This document shows positions 6,637-16,115 of a DNA stretch of 43,257 nucleotides, one piece after another; within the stretch, counting starts at the first letter, position 1, and each line of letters begins with the position of its first letter. The position numbers were made by a program, and so were the translations under genes. The DNA comes from Octadecabacter sp. (lineage in GTDB: Bacteria > Pseudomonadota > Alphaproteobacteria > Rhodobacterales > Rhodobacteraceae): NCBI GenBank assembly GCA_018608045.1, contig JABBAI010000069.1, forward strand, positions 1 to 43,257, given 5' to 3'. The notes beneath the pieces were generated by a model, which was given only the letters and a program-made list of their open reading frames with translations, ran no database searches and had not been told where the DNA came from.

Positions 6637-7668
6637 ATGAACACTGATCTTCTGCGCGAGCTTTGCGAAACCCCCGGCGTGCCCGGCCACGAAGAACGCG
6701 TGCGCGATGTGATCATGGGCCAGATTGAAGGGCTGTTTGATGAGGTGGTCGTCGATCCGATGGGATCGCTATTGTGTCGCCGTGACGCCAACAAACCGGA
6801 CGCACCCAAGATCATGTTGTTGTGCCACATGGATGAAATCGGGTTCCTCGTCAGTCATATCGACAAATCGGGCAATCTGTTTTTGCAACCTGTCGGGGGG
6901 TTCGATCCGCGCAACCTGTTTTCGCGCCGCGTGCTGGTCTGCACGGACGATGGCGATTTCAAAGGCGTCATGAACCCGGGCGGAAAACCCGTGCACATTG
7001 CGTCCCCCGAGGATCGCAAAAAGGTGCCCGAACTGGGTGAGTTTTTTGTCGACCTCGGCATGGGCGACGCGGCCAAAGACGTGGTCAAGGTCGGGGATTA
7101 CGTAGTGATGGACGAACCGTTCATCGAAATCGGGGACAAGTTCGTGTCAAAGGCGCTGGACAATCGCATCGCATGCTGGCTCGGCGTTGAGGTGATGAAG
7201 GCCTTGGGCGACAAAGGGCGTGGTGCGGAAATTCATGTCGTCTTCACGACGCAGGAAGAAGTCGGATTGCGCGGCGCCAAGACATCGGCCTACAAAATCC
7301 AGCCCGACATCGGGATCGGCATCGACACAACGCTGGCCTGTGACACCCCAGGCATTCCCGAAAAGGACGCTACAACAACGCAAGGCAAAGGCTTTGGCCT
7401 GCATGTGCGCGACAGCAGTTTCATCGCCGACAAAGCGCTCGTGCGCGAGGTTGAAGCGTTGGCCATCAAGCACGACATCCCCTACCAGCGCACGATGCTG
7501 GCAGCAGGTGGACAAGACGGGGCTGCGGCACAACAGGCCGCAGCAGGTGCGCGCGCCGTAGGGATCGTTGTGGGAACGCGGTACATTCACACCGTGACCG
7601 AGATGATCCACAAGACCGACCTCGCGGCTGCAAAGGACATTCTGGTGGCATACCTCGCGGATCAGTAA
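6637..7668 (+). CDS. M42 family metallopeptidase (glutamyl/deblocking aminopeptidase type)
   Basis: Co-catalytic zinc/cobalt aminopeptidase of the M42 family, a self-assembling cytoplasmic enzyme that trims peptides. Metal ligands are recognisable: His64-x-Asp66 in LLCHMDEIGF, the Asp in SKALDNRIA, the Glu-Glu pair in FTTQEEVGLRGA, the Asp in IGIDTTLACDTPG, and the late His in TRYIHTVTEM. Length is 343 residues, typical. The ATG at 6637 was chosen because AAAGGA lies upstream and the protein then begins just before the conserved ETPGVPGHE. Upstream in-frame starts (6622, 6559) lack homology. It ends exactly where the convergent DUF697 gene ends, leaving no room for a terminator. Confidence 0.93.
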   Translation: MNTDLLRELCETPGVPGHEERVRDVIMGQIEGLFDEVVVDPMGSLLCRRDANKPDAPKIMLLCHMDEIGFLVSHIDKSGNLFLQPVGGFDPRNLFSRRVLVCTDDGDFKGVMNPGGKPVHIASPEDRKKVPELGEFFVDLGMGDAAKDVVKVGDYVVMDEPFIEIGDKFVSKALDNRIACWLGVEVMKALGDKGRGAEIHVVFTTQEEVGLRGAKTSAYKIQPDIGIGIDTTLACDTPGIPEKDATTTQGKGFGLHVRDSSFIADKALVREVEALAIKHDIPYQRTMLAAGGQDGAAAQQAAAGARAVGIVVGTRYIHTVTEMIHKTDLAAAKDILVAYLADQ

Positions 7669-8661
7669 CTAGCTGCGGGTGCCAAACATGCCCGTTAGGC
7701 TGCGTTTGACCAGCGATGTGACGGACGGTTTGGATTCTGTTTGGAACGGCAAAGGGCGGCAGACCTCGATCGCGGCCACGCCGACACGTGCGGTCAGCGC
7801 ACCGTTGATGATGCCCTCGCCAAAACGGCGCGATACTTTGGACAATACTCCACCCCCCGCGACCGACCCGATCAGATCGTCGCCCACGGCCACAGCCCCC
7901 GTCGCCACCAAATGTGCCAGCACTTGGCGCGTCAAACTCCAAGAGCCCAGCGTGCCAGACCGTCCGCCATAAACTTCGGCAATCCGCCGGATCATCCGCA
8001 TGTTGGACGTCAGCGCCGTGAACACATCCGCAAGCGCAAGGGGCACAATGGCTGTGACAGTGGCGACTTGGCGGGCCGCGGCCTCAACCTCAAGGCGGGC
8101 GCGGGCATCTAGCGGGGCGAGGATCGTGGTTTCTGCAAGGCCCAAAAGACCGTCGGCGTCCATAATATCGCCGCTGCGATCGTCAAATTCCGACCGCCCC
8201 CAGCTGGTATCATCCCGGTTTCGATAAAGCGCTTTGATCTGCGCTGTGACAGCGCGGGCGCCTTTCAGGTTGTCTTCCGCCAACGCGTCAGCCGCGCTGT
8301 TTTGAATGCGGTCTACACGCCGCAAACGGGCGAAGGCGGCAAGCTCGCGCAGGGTGATCAACATCAGGACGGCGCAGAAAAGCCCGACCAGTCCAACAGC
8401 AATCCAGCCCAGAACGGGGGAGCGCACCAAGAGTGCCGCCACAAAATCCCATGCCGCAACCCCAACGAAAAAGCCAACAAGCGACACCAACAATCCCCAA
8501 AACCAGCGTGCCAAGCGGTTCGGGCGCGCGGCGGCTAGGCTGGCCACCCGTTGCATCGCGGCAGGCGTTTCAACCATGTCCATGTCTGGCACAGGTGGTG
8601 CATTTTCTGGCGTCATTTCAGCAGCTTCATCAAGGTCGAACAACACTGGTCCGTTTGTCAT
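7669..8661 (-). CDS. YcjF/DUF697 family inner-membrane protein
   Basis: A 330-residue membrane protein of the TIGR01620/DUF697 family, partner of the YcjX GTPase. Two hydrophobic helices lie at about 53-77 and 82-104, followed by a large C-terminal cytosolic DUF697 domain containing TAIVPLALADVFTAL and the MRMIRRIAEVYGGRSG segment. It overlaps ycjX by four bases (ATGA), and the pair is conserved in proteobacteria, where it belongs to envelope-stress regulons (Psp-linked in enterobacteria). The molecular function of the pair is not known. No pspF or pspA gene is present nearby, so the regulation may differ. Confidence 0.88.
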   Translation of the reverse strand: MTNGPVLFDLDEAAEMTPENAPPVPDMDMVETPAAMQRVASLAAARPNRLARWFWGLLVSLVGFFVGVAAWDFVAALLVRSPVLGWIAVGLVGLFCAVLMLITLRELAAFARLRRVDRIQNSAADALAEDNLKGARAVTAQIKALYRNRDDTSWGRSEFDDRSGDIMDADGLLGLAETTILAPLDARARLEVEAAARQVATVTAIVPLALADVFTALTSNMRMIRRIAEVYGGRSGTLGSWSLTRQVLAHLVATGAVAVGDDLIGSVAGGGVLSKVSRRFGEGIINGALTARVGVAAIEVCRPLPFQTESKPSVTSLVKRSLTGMFGTRS

Positions 8662-10073
8662 AACTTATCCCCCAGCAAAAATTGCGCCGCTTTGTCGAGG
8701 CGGATATGGGGCGGCCCATCCCCCGGTTTCAGGGTCAGCTTGGCGGGGGCGAAGCTCATGATTTCATAATCCGCATCCAGCCAGTTTTCGGCACCGTTAC
8801 GCGCGGGGCCTAGCAAATGGCTTGGGTCTTTGGGCAAAGCACCGGGGTAAAACGCCGCCTGTTTTTGCGCCCCCAAAAGCTGCCCCCGAACCACGCCCAA
8901 TGTCGCGCCGTTGTGATTGCGGGTGTCTTCAACCGTCGTGCGCAGGGACGCGATCGATATGGCCTGCGTTACCGCTCCAGAAAATTCGGCGCGGTCTTTG
9001 GCCTCGCGCAACAAGGCTTGGGTGATGGCCGTCAATTGGGGGTGTTGTTCGTGGTGTAAATGATCGGCCTTGGTCGCCGCAAACAGGATTTTGTCGATCC
9101 GCCGCCCTTGGAACAATCGCGTCAGGAACGTACTGCGCCCAGGGCGAAACGCCGCAAGGATGTCCGCCATCGCACGGCGCATATCCTCAACCGCTTTGGG
9201 GCCAGAATGGACCGCACCGAGCACATCAACCAGCACAATCTGGCGGTCGATCTTTGAAAAATGATCGCGGAAAAACGGGCGCACGACGTTGCGTTTGTAA
9301 CTTTCAAAGCGGCGTTCAAATTCGCGCCACAGGGATTTGCGCGCAGGTTTATCGACCAGCGGAAGCGGTGCAAACGTCACAACAGGCGATCCTTCCAGAT
9401 CACCGGGCAAAAGGAAGCGACCCGGCGTGCAATCGGAAAACCCCGCCTCGCGCGCCGCATTAAGGTGGGTTGTGAACACGCCAGCCAGTTCTTGTGCTTG
9501 GGGTTCGTCAAAGGGCGCCAAAGGATCGATTGCAGCCAAAGCCGCCCGAACATCCCCTGCCATAGGGCGATCATCCAAGCGCGATAAAACCTGCGCCGAC
9601 CATGTGGCGAAATCCAAATCTAAAAGGGACAAATCCAGCAGCCATTCCCCAGGGTAGTCCACGATATCAAGATGAACCGTGCGTGGCCCTTGGAACCCGC
9701 CCAGCAATCCTGTCGGTTGCACCTTCAGCGACAACCGCAATTCATAAACCCGCTGAGTGCCTTGGGGCCAATGGGATTCATTTGCAGTCAGCGCGCCAAG
9801 GTGATCCTCAAATGCGAAGCGCGGGATTGTGTCATCGGGTTGGGGTTGCAAATACGCCGTCTGTATCGCGCCACTGGCGGCGGCGCGAAATTGCGGCATG
9901 CGGCCCCGATCAAGCAGATTGGCGACCAAGGATGTGATAAACACGGTCTTGCCCGCACGACTGAGCCCTGTGACGCCCAAACGGATCACCGGATCAGAAA
10001 AGGGGGCCTTGATCGTGTCTGTAACTGCGTCGACCCCGCGCGCAATACCGTCTGCAAGCGTCGTGATGACCAC
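8658..10073 (-). CDS. YcjX family GTP-binding protein
   Basis: A 471-residue P-loop NTPase of the YcjX (DUF463) family. The Walker A motif GLSRAGKT lies at residues 36-43, VHLDIVDYPGEWLLDL forms the G3-like segment, and FAATKADHL is the G4-like base-specificity motif. The GTG at 10073 is preferred because AAGGGTAAGGGCG sits directly upstream; an in-frame TTG 11 codons earlier gives an arginine-rich extension without homology. It is followed by the DUF697 membrane protein with an ATGA overlap. The pair probably acts at the inner membrane. Divergent truA begins 100 bp away. Confidence 0.9.
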   Translation of the reverse strand: MVITTLADGIARGVDAVTDTIKAPFSDPVIRLGVTGLSRAGKTVFITSLVANLLDRGRMPQFRAAASGAIQTAYLQPQPDDTIPRFAFEDHLGALTANESHWPQGTQRVYELRLSLKVQPTGLLGGFQGPRTVHLDIVDYPGEWLLDLSLLDLDFATWSAQVLSRLDDRPMAGDVRAALAAIDPLAPFDEPQAQELAGVFTTHLNAAREAGFSDCTPGRFLLPGDLEGSPVVTFAPLPLVDKPARKSLWREFERRFESYKRNVVRPFFRDHFSKIDRQIVLVDVLGAVHSGPKAVEDMRRAMADILAAFRPGRSTFLTRLFQGRRIDKILFAATKADHLHHEQHPQLTAITQALLREAKDRAEFSGAVTQAISIASLRTTVEDTRNHNGATLGVVRGQLLGAQKQAAFYPGALPKDPSHLLGPARNGAENWLDADYEIMSFAPAKLTLKPGDGPPHIRLDKAAQFLLGDKL

Positions 10074-10173
10074 CGCCCTTACCCTTTCATTAACTCTTGC
10101 CCTCAAGATAGGAACGCAGCGGCGGGAAGTGTAGGGATTGATTTCGCCGCCCTCCCCGCGCTATGCCCCTGCA

Positions 10174-10944
10174 ATGCCACGTTATGCCCTGAAAATTGAA
10201 TACGACGGGAAACCGTTCAGCGGCTGGCAGCGCCAGAAGGATGTGCCGTCCGTCCAAGGCGCGATTGAGAATGCTTTGGCAAAACTTGAAACCCGTGACC
10301 ACACCATTGGGGCTGCGGGGCGCACGGATGCGGGCGTGCACGGGTTGGCGCAAGTGGCCCATTGCGACATGGACAAACCATGGAATCCGTTCCGCCTGTC
10401 CGAGGCTTTGAACTACCATCTTAAACCCGCACCTGTCGCGATTGTCGCCTGCGCGCAGGTCGCAGAGGATTGGCACGCACGGTTTTCCGCGATGGAGCGG
10501 CAATATCTGTTCCGCCTTGTCGTGCGCCGCGCCCCGCTGGTTCTTGAAACGGGCAAAGTCTGGCAAATCGGCCAAACGCTTGACGGCGCGGCCATGCAGG
10601 ACGGCGCCAATCGTCTTTTGGGGCGGCATGACTTCACTACTTTTAGATCGACGATTTGTCAGGCTGATAGCCCTGTGCGCACTTTGGATGAATTGCGGGT
10701 CGAACAGATAAACCGCCCCGATGGCGCGCAAGAATTTCGGTTTCACGTGCGCGCGCGGTCGTTTTTACACAACCAAGTGCGCAGTTTCGTCGGAACATTG
10801 GAACGTGTCGGGGCGGGGGCGTGGTCTGCGGATGATGTGACAGCTGCGCTTGAGGCCCGCGCCCGCGCAGCCTGTGGTCCCGTTTGCCCCCCCCAAGGAT
10901 TGTACCTTGCGGGCGTCGGATACCCCGACGATCCCTTCGCTTAA
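10174..10944 (+). CDS. truA: tRNA pseudouridine(38-40) synthase TruA
   Basis: Isomerises uridines 38, 39 and 40 in the anticodon arm of many tRNAs. The catalytic Asp52 lies in the invariant GRTDAGVHG motif, the N-terminal strand is [19 protein letters not shown], and the later FTTFRS and [16 protein letters not shown] motifs are typical. Length (256) is normal. The ATG at 10174 places [12 protein letters not shown] at the N-terminus, as in other family members; no good ribosome-binding site is visible, and an in-frame TTG lies 12 codons upstream. The stop overlaps the end of the convergent DUF3726 gene by four bases. Confidence 0.95.
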   Translation: MPRYALKIEYDGKPFSGWQRQKDVPSVQGAIENALAKLETRDHTIGAAGRTDAGVHGLAQVAHCDMDKPWNPFRLSEALNYHLKPAPVAIVACAQVAEDWHARFSAMERQYLFRLVVRRAPLVLETGKVWQIGQTLDGAAMQDGANRLLGRHDFTTFRSTICQADSPVRTLDELRVEQINRPDGAQEFRFHVRARSFLHNQVRSFVGTLERVGAGAWSADDVTAALEARARAACGPVCPPQGLYLAGVGYPDDPFA

Positions 10945-11435
10945 TCGTTATCCGTAAGCCCGGCCCCCGCCCCCGCCAAACGCGACGCATCAGTTTCAGG
11001 CACCAACAATCTTGCTGCCAATTCAGAAAGATGCGCGGCAAGGTCTGGTGATAGGGTTCTGCGCCCCAAGGGTTGGGCTGGCGGCACGGGCGTATCGTCA
11101 AAGCGTTCAAAAATCGCGCCCGTTTCTGTTTCAGACCAAACAAGGCGTTTGCCCCAAGCGGTTTGCGCCGCCAAGACGTAAGCGTGAATGAGTACGCGGT
11201 CACCCTCCACGGTTTGCGGCCCCTCACCCGCCATCACAAAATCGAGGGCTGTTTGCACCGCGATCACATCAGGGTCTTCGCCAGAACAGGGGCAGCGCGT
11301 CAGCCCGTCTAAATCGAGATATCGCGCAGCAGCGGCCAAGTCTTCGGCGCATCCAAGCGGCAAACCGCCACCGCGCGCGGCCTTTAAGACAAGGGTTTCA
11401 ACCTCGTTCGCGGAAATGGCGCCCGGGTGTGTCAC
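10941..11435 (-). CDS. DUF3726 domain-containing protein
   Basis: A 164-residue soluble protein matching, from memory, the DUF3726 family, whose hallmark is a SxNEvexLvxKAARGxG N-terminus; here it reads [26 protein letters not shown] segment follows at about 48-54. No enzymatic motif is obvious. The GTG at 11435 is chosen because it gives a four-base GTGA overlap with the upstream gene; a GTG at 11456 is also open. It is the last gene of an operon with the 548-residue unknown protein and the M19 dipeptidase-like gene, and the partnership suggests a shared pathway. Function unknown. Confidence 0.8.
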   Translation of the reverse strand: MTHPGAISANEVETLVLKAARGGGLPLGCAEDLAAAARYLDLDGLTRCPCSGEDPDVIAVQTALDFVMAGEGPQTVEGDRVLIHAYVLAAQTAWGKRLVWSETETGAIFERFDDTPVPPAQPLGRRTLSPDLAAHLSELAARLLVPETDASRLAGAGAGLTDND

Positions 11436-13078
11436 AGTGCGAAGGTGGGCAGCCACCAGTCATCGGCATCGTGTAATTCATCGTGCAGCGGTGCACCTTG
11501 GCATAGCGTAATCCGCGTCCACCGATCTGATTTAGGGTCAAATTTCGCGGCCCCGAAGAACGATAATTTGCAGCGCAACATATCGATGGGCAAACAATCC
11601 CGCCCGATCAGATTGTCGCGAATTTCAGCATAGGGCGCGGAGGATAGAGATTGCACGCGGCGCACTGCGGCGCGGTGGTGAGGGTGACCCGCCAGAAAGG
11701 CCGCGACTGTCCCGCCGTTGGGCAATTCGGCGGCCAAATCCGCCACGCGCCGCGCAATATCAAGCGGACTTTCGAGGTCAGCGCCCGGTTCATCGTGGCG
11801 CAGCCCAAGGCGAGGCTCAGCCTTTGATTGCGACACGTACCAGAACTGGTGGCACGCATCAGGCGCGCCGTAATCAGCCAACGCCCATGTCCAATCAGTA
11901 TGCAAATGGGCGGACAGTTCGGCGCACGTCATGGCAGGATCAAGGGTCGGCGCGCGATCCGTCGCCATATCAGGCGCAAGATCATCCACCAAATCACCAA
12001 ACGGTTCGATCAAAAGCGCGGCAAAACATTCCTGCGTGTCGATACCGGTGGCGCCTGCCCCATCCCAAAGCCGATCCAGCGAATAGGCACCCGACATCAC
12101 ATCAGGGGTCATACTGGCGGCAATGGCAGGCCATTCCCGCCGGATCATATCGATGCGGTCCTGACCAATCTTGTCGGACACATTCCATTCCGTCAGATGC
12201 TGGGCTGCTCGGGCCATAAGCTCGTAGATCCGCTCAATCTGCCCTGCACTCAAAAACTCGATCGCGCGCACCCGCGCCAAAGCCGTTTCACGCGCGTTGA
12301 TCCATGCGTTCAGCAACATCGGATGGGACACAAGGAATGGCGCCATACCCAATCCCGTTGAATTGCCAATGCCCAACTGCCGTTTGAGATGGCGACTAAG
12401 CGGTGCGCCGCCCACATGTTCGACAAGGTCATGAGTGAACCCACGGATCAGCCAAACCGCCAGCATTTCGGCCATAAAGGGGCCACCAAGGCCGGGGCGA
12501 TCCGCAAAAACATCGCGGTCCGCAATCCCGAATTTACCGTTCCCATAGACCGCTGTTGTGCGCATCAAATAACCGGTTTGCGCAACAAGATCAGCGTCCG
12601 GCTGGCGGCCGGCGCGCAACGCATCGACCGTATGGGCAAACAGGCGCACGGATTTGTTGGCGCGGCTTAGGACCAGATCGTGTTCGGTGTAACGCGATGC
12701 CTCTTGATGCGGTGCGCTGGCGACGATCCGTGCGATCTCATCCTCGTCCGGAACCCCATCATAAAGCACATACGCACTGTCCCACGCCGTTGCGATCACG
12801 CGGTCCGTGCGTTGGTCCGGGGGAAGGTCCGTGGACACGGCGACAAGCGAATACACATGCCCACCAAGCGTTACGGAATAAACAGCGTGCCCAAAGCCAT
12901 CCGCGCACATGTTCCAAACGGGGCGCGTGACGTGGGCCTTTTCAGCGGACAGTTGGCGCAGCAGGACCCGCAGAAAGGACAAACGCGTCGGAAACGATGC
13001 CCCCATACGCCGCAATCGCATCACCTGCGCGGGTGGGCGCAGCGGCATCATTGCGCAATGGGGTTTGGTGTCCAACAT
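11432..13078 (-). CDS. Large conserved protein of unknown function in the DUF3726 operon
   Basis: A 548-residue protein with no motif I can assign. It has no signal peptide or membrane helix, so it should be cytosolic. Distinctive segments are RMGASFPTRLSFLRVLLRQL near residue 30, the repeated short tyrosine/aspartate stretch TAWDSAYVLYDG near 98, a glycine-rich YGNGKFGIADRD near 177, and GGPFMAEMLAVWLIRGFTHD near 200. The long, even codon use and the tight four-base coupling to the DUF3726 gene show a genuine gene. It begins 124 bp after the dipeptidase-like gene on the same strand. Possible starts are ATG 13078 or the internal Met10/Met11. The size and conserved-looking polar clusters suggest an enzyme, but this is only inference. 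Confidence 0.8.
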   Translation of the reverse strand: MLDTKPHCAMMPLRPPAQVMRLRRMGASFPTRLSFLRVLLRQLSAEKAHVTRPVWNMCADGFGHAVYSVTLGGHVYSLVAVSTDLPPDQRTDRVIATAWDSAYVLYDGVPDEDEIARIVASAPHQEASRYTEHDLVLSRANKSVRLFAHTVDALRAGRQPDADLVAQTGYLMRTTAVYGNGKFGIADRDVFADRPGLGGPFMAEMLAVWLIRGFTHDLVEHVGGAPLSRHLKRQLGIGNSTGLGMAPFLVSHPMLLNAWINARETALARVRAIEFLSAGQIERIYELMARAAQHLTEWNVSDKIGQDRIDMIRREWPAIAASMTPDVMSGAYSLDRLWDGAGATGIDTQECFAALLIEPFGDLVDDLAPDMATDRAPTLDPAMTCAELSAHLHTDWTWALADYGAPDACHQFWYVSQSKAEPRLGLRHDEPGADLESPLDIARRVADLAAELPNGGTVAAFLAGHPHHRAAVRRVQSLSSAPYAEIRDNLIGRDCLPIDMLRCKLSFFGAAKFDPKSDRWTRITLCQGAPLHDELHDADDWWLPTFAL

Positions 13079-13202
13079 GGCGTAAGCTTGCCAGAAGATT
13101 CAGCCATCCGTCAAATCCAAAAACCACCACCGCGTGTCTAAAACCGACAGCTGCCCAAAGCGCATCACCAAAATTCATGTGTGGCGCAGCCATTCGTCTG
13201 GA

Positions 13203-14186
13203 TTACAGGTGGTCGGGCGCAAAATTCTCGGCGTAAAAGCGATACCAATTGTCACCCATGATGCCGTCCACTTCGCTGCTGGATAGACCGACCGCCACCA
13301 ATCCTTTGCGGATGTTGCCAAAGTCACGGTTGTCTTTGAACCACGACGGCATATCGGGGAACCCCGGCGCATCAGCGGACCCTTCGCCGTAATCCATCGC
13401 CTTGGACCACCGCCCCACACGCATCCATTCAACGATGCTGTCGGGTTGATCTTGGCACAGATCGGTTCCAATGCCTAAATTCTCGGCCCCATACCGCGAC
13501 GCGGCCTCAGCCACCATGTCGCAAAATCCCGCCAACGTGCAGTTTGATCCGTCTTTCAGATGATGCGGATACACCGAAAACCCCATCATCCCACCCCGCG
13601 CGACCAACGGGCCAAAGACATCATCGCCAAAATTGCGCCGTGCGGGATGCCACCAGCTTGGGTTGGCATGCGTAATGGCGATGGGGCGCGATGATGCGTC
13701 GATGGCCTCAAGTGTGGATCGATCCCCGGAATGGCTCATATCGACCACAAGCCCCACGCGGTTCATTTCCGCCACGGCCTGTCTGCCAAAACGGGTCAGC
13801 CCTGTGTCGTCGTCTTCATAGCATCCCGTCGCCAGAAGCGATTGATTGTTATATGATAATTGCATGAACCGCACGCCAAGCTGATGCACGATTTCGATCA
13901 ATCCGATGTCATCCTCAATCGGGCTGGGGTTCTGGAATCCAAAGAAGATCGCCGTGCGCCCACTTGCGCGCGCAGCGTCAATATCTGCCGCCGTCGTCCC
14001 GCGCATAATCAGATCGGAAAAGCGTTCAAACCGGCGATTCCAGCCCTCAAGTTCAAGCACCATTTCACGAAAACTCTCGTGATAGGTGATTGTGACATGG
14101 ACGGCGTCAACGCTACCCGCGCGCATCTGGCGAAAGATGGTTTCGGACCAATTGGCGTACTGCAAGTTATCAATCAAATAAGTCAT
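13203..14186 (-). CDS. M19 (membrane dipeptidase) family protein with a degraded metal site
   Basis: TIM-barrel protein of the renal/membrane dipeptidase family, 327 residues and without signal peptide. It keeps the two histidines of the beta-metal site (VVDMSHSGD and ITHANPS) and the late Asp in LGIGTDL. The usual N-terminal HxD pair (GHND in typical members) is replaced by LIDNLQYANW, and the bridging Glu of the EGG motif appears as Gln in FFGFQNPSP. At most a partial metal centre is therefore expected. The ATG at 14186 has a G-rich stretch upstream; a GTG at 14204 is possible. It is the first gene of the operon with the unknown 548-residue protein and DUF3726. It may act on an unusual substrate rather than on normal dipeptides. 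Confidence 0.88.
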   Translation of the reverse strand: MTYLIDNLQYANWSETIFRQMRAGSVDAVHVTITYHESFREMVLELEGWNRRFERFSDLIMRGTTAADIDAARASGRTAIFFGFQNPSPIEDDIGLIEIVHQLGVRFMQLSYNNQSLLATGCYEDDDTGLTRFGRQAVAEMNRVGLVVDMSHSGDRSTLEAIDASSRPIAITHANPSWWHPARRNFGDDVFGPLVARGGMMGFSVYPHHLKDGSNCTLAGFCDMVAEAASRYGAENLGIGTDLCQDQPDSIVEWMRVGRWSKAMDYGEGSADAPGFPDMPSWFKDNRDFGNIRKGLVAVGLSSSEVDGIMGDNWYRFYAENFAPDHL

Positions 14187-14333
14187 GCCGTACCCTGCCC
14201 CCACATGTCAAAAAACGCTAGTCCGCAACTGCGAAAAAGTGATCGGCGGTTGCGCGCTCAGGGGTTGATTCACGTTTCACCCGCGTGCTTGCTGGGATAG
14301 ACTTAGAGAAACATCGGATCGGGCACGCAAGAT

Positions 14334-16115
14334 ATGGGAAAAATGAGAACCGCATTGGCGATCAGCGCTTTGCTTTTCCCATTTGGTCTTGGCGCGCAAA
14401 ACGTGCAGTTGAACGCGCCTGACGCCGATGAAAGCCTGCGCACGACCCTCACGGTGGCGTCCCTGACCCTATCTTTGGCGGAAGACGGGGCAGACGCACC
14501 ACAAGATTATGTGGCCGCCGCGCGCGCCGACTATCGCCGTCTTTTAACGGGCCTTTATGCGCAGGGTTTTTATGGCGGCACGATTTCCATCCTCGTTGAC
14601 GGTGTCGAAGCCTCTAGCATTGATCCCTTGATGCCGCGCGCCTCGGTGGGGTCGGTCGTGTTGTCCGTTGATCCTGGGCCACGGTTCACGTTCGGGCGCA
14701 CGGACATCACCCCGCTTGCCCGTGGCACCAGCCTGCCTGACGCCTTTGCAACGGGACAGATTGCAGAATCCGGTGTTGTGGGGGACGCTGCTGACGCCGC
14801 GGTTGAAGGGTGGCGCAACAACAGCCGCCCCCTCGCGCAAACAGCGGGGCAATCCATCACCGCACGCCATCCCGATCAGGCTTTGGACGTCAGCATTATT
14901 GTTGACCCCGGACCTGAATTGCGGTTCGGCATTGTCAGTGTTGAGGGCAATGAAAACGTGCGCACAGATCGTATCCGCGCGATTGCGGGACTGCCCGACG
15001 GGCCATTTGACCCCGCAATGATTGAGCGCGCAGAAGAAAACCTGCGCCGTACGGGTACATTTTCCTCAGCCACGGTGATCGAGGCGGATGCGGCAACGGG
15101 TGACACCCTCCCGCTGACGATTGCTGTCGTGGAACAAGCACCGCGCCGTGTCGGGTTCGGGGCTGAATTTTCATCCGTCTCCGGTCTGACGCTGTCTGGG
15201 TTCTGGATGCACCGCAATTTGCTGGGCGGGGCTGAACGGTTCCGTGTTGAAGGCGAGGTCACGGGGTTATCCGGCGGGACCGGTGGCATTGATTACACAC
15301 TTGGTGTGTCATTCGTACGCCCTGCCACGTTCCGCCAAGACAACGATCTTTATGCAGAAGCGCTGTTCACCCAACTGGATGAACCGTCGTTCTTTGAACG
15401 CGATGCAAGCATCGAAGTCGGCGTGATCCGCCGCTTGCGTGATGATTTCGTGGGTGAATTCGGGATCGGGTTTGCCGCGGGTGAAGTGACAGACACTTTG
15501 GGCACACGCACCTACAGCCTAATAAGCTTGCCGGTTAAGTGCACCGTTGATCGGCGCGATGACGCGTTCAACCCCGAAAGTGGATATTACGCCGATCTGT
15601 CAATTGCACCTTTTGTCGGGCTTGGTGATACGGGGACCGGGGTCCGCGTTCTCGGGGATGGCAGGGTCTACCGCAGCTTTGGCACCGATGATCGCGTGAC
15701 GCTGGCCGCACGTGGCCAAATCGGTTCTGTGATCGGGGCGAGCGCGAACGAAGTTCCATCCAGTTATCTTTTCTTTTCTGGTGGCGGGGGCAGTGTGCGG
15801 GGCCAACCCTATCAATCGCTCGCCGTGGATTTGGGCGGCGGCAATGAGATCGGGGGCACATCCTTTGTTGCCACCCAGCTTGAGGCGCGCGTCGACATCA
15901 ATGACACGTTCGGCGTGGTTGGCTTTTATGATGCAGGATTTGTCGGTGCGGACAGTGTGCCGTTTTCGAACGGCGATTGGCATGCGGGCGCAGGTGTTGG
16001 CGTGCGCTACAATACGGGCATCGGGCCGATCCGTCTTGACCTTGCGACACCGGCAAACGGGGACAACGCAGGCCGCAGCTTGGAAGTTTACATCGGCATC
16101 GGGCAAGCATTTTGA
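14334..16115 (+). CDS. tamA: TamA: Omp85-family outer-membrane assembly factor
   Basis: Outer-membrane beta-barrel subunit of the translocation and assembly module, related to BamA. Residues 1-21 form a signal peptide (MRTALAISALLFPFGLGA, starting at the fourth codon). Then come POTRA repeats up to about residue 270, one containing FGIVSVEGNENVRTDRI, and a 16-strand barrel to the end. The barrel includes the Omp85 GGGGSVRGQPYQSL motif and a C-terminal strand ending in Phe (IGIGQAF), which is the BAM recognition signal. Length is 593. Two starts are possible, ATG 14334 and ATG 14343. Its stop overlaps the tamB start (TGATG), indicating an operon. Confidence 0.92.
   Translation: MGKMRTALAISALLFPFGLGAQNVQLNAPDADESLRTTLTVASLTLSLAEDGADAPQDYVAAARADYRRLLTGLYAQGFYGGTISILVDGVEASSIDPLMPRASVGSVVLSVDPGPRFTFGRTDITPLARGTSLPDAFATGQIAESGVVGDAADAAVEGWRNNSRPLAQTAGQSITARHPDQALDVSIIVDPGPELRFGIVSVEGNENVRTDRIRAIAGLPDGPFDPAMIERAEENLRRTGTFSSATVIEADAATGDTLPLTIAVVEQAPRRVGFGAEFSSVSGLTLSGFWMHRNLLGGAERFRVEGEVTGLSGGTGGIDYTLGVSFVRPATFRQDNDLYAEALFTQLDEPSFFERDASIEVGVIRRLRDDFVGEFGIGFAAGEVTDTLGTRTYSLISLPVKCTVDRRDDAFNPESGYYADLSIAPFVGLGDTGTGVRVLGDGRVYRSFGTDDRVTLAARGQIGSVIGASANEVPSSYLFFSGGGGSVRGQPYQSLAVDLGGGNEIGGTSFVATQLEARVDINDTFGVVGFYDAGFVGADSVPFSNGDWHAGAGVGVRYNTGIGPIRLDLATPANGDNAGRSLEVYIGIGQAF

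Noticed and set aside
9672-10199. 175-codon plus-strand ORF across ycjX and the truA start
   Set aside because: Antisense to the conserved YcjX P-loop region, with no protein-like pattern or ribosome-binding site.
12942-13193. 83-codon frame (MNFGDALWAAVGFRHAVVV...) upstream of the 548-residue protein
   Set aside because: It reads fairly protein-like at first but overlaps the N-terminus of the longer gene for 137 bases in another frame and has no good ribosome-binding site; I keep the longer gene. A frameshift joining them is possible but unsupported.
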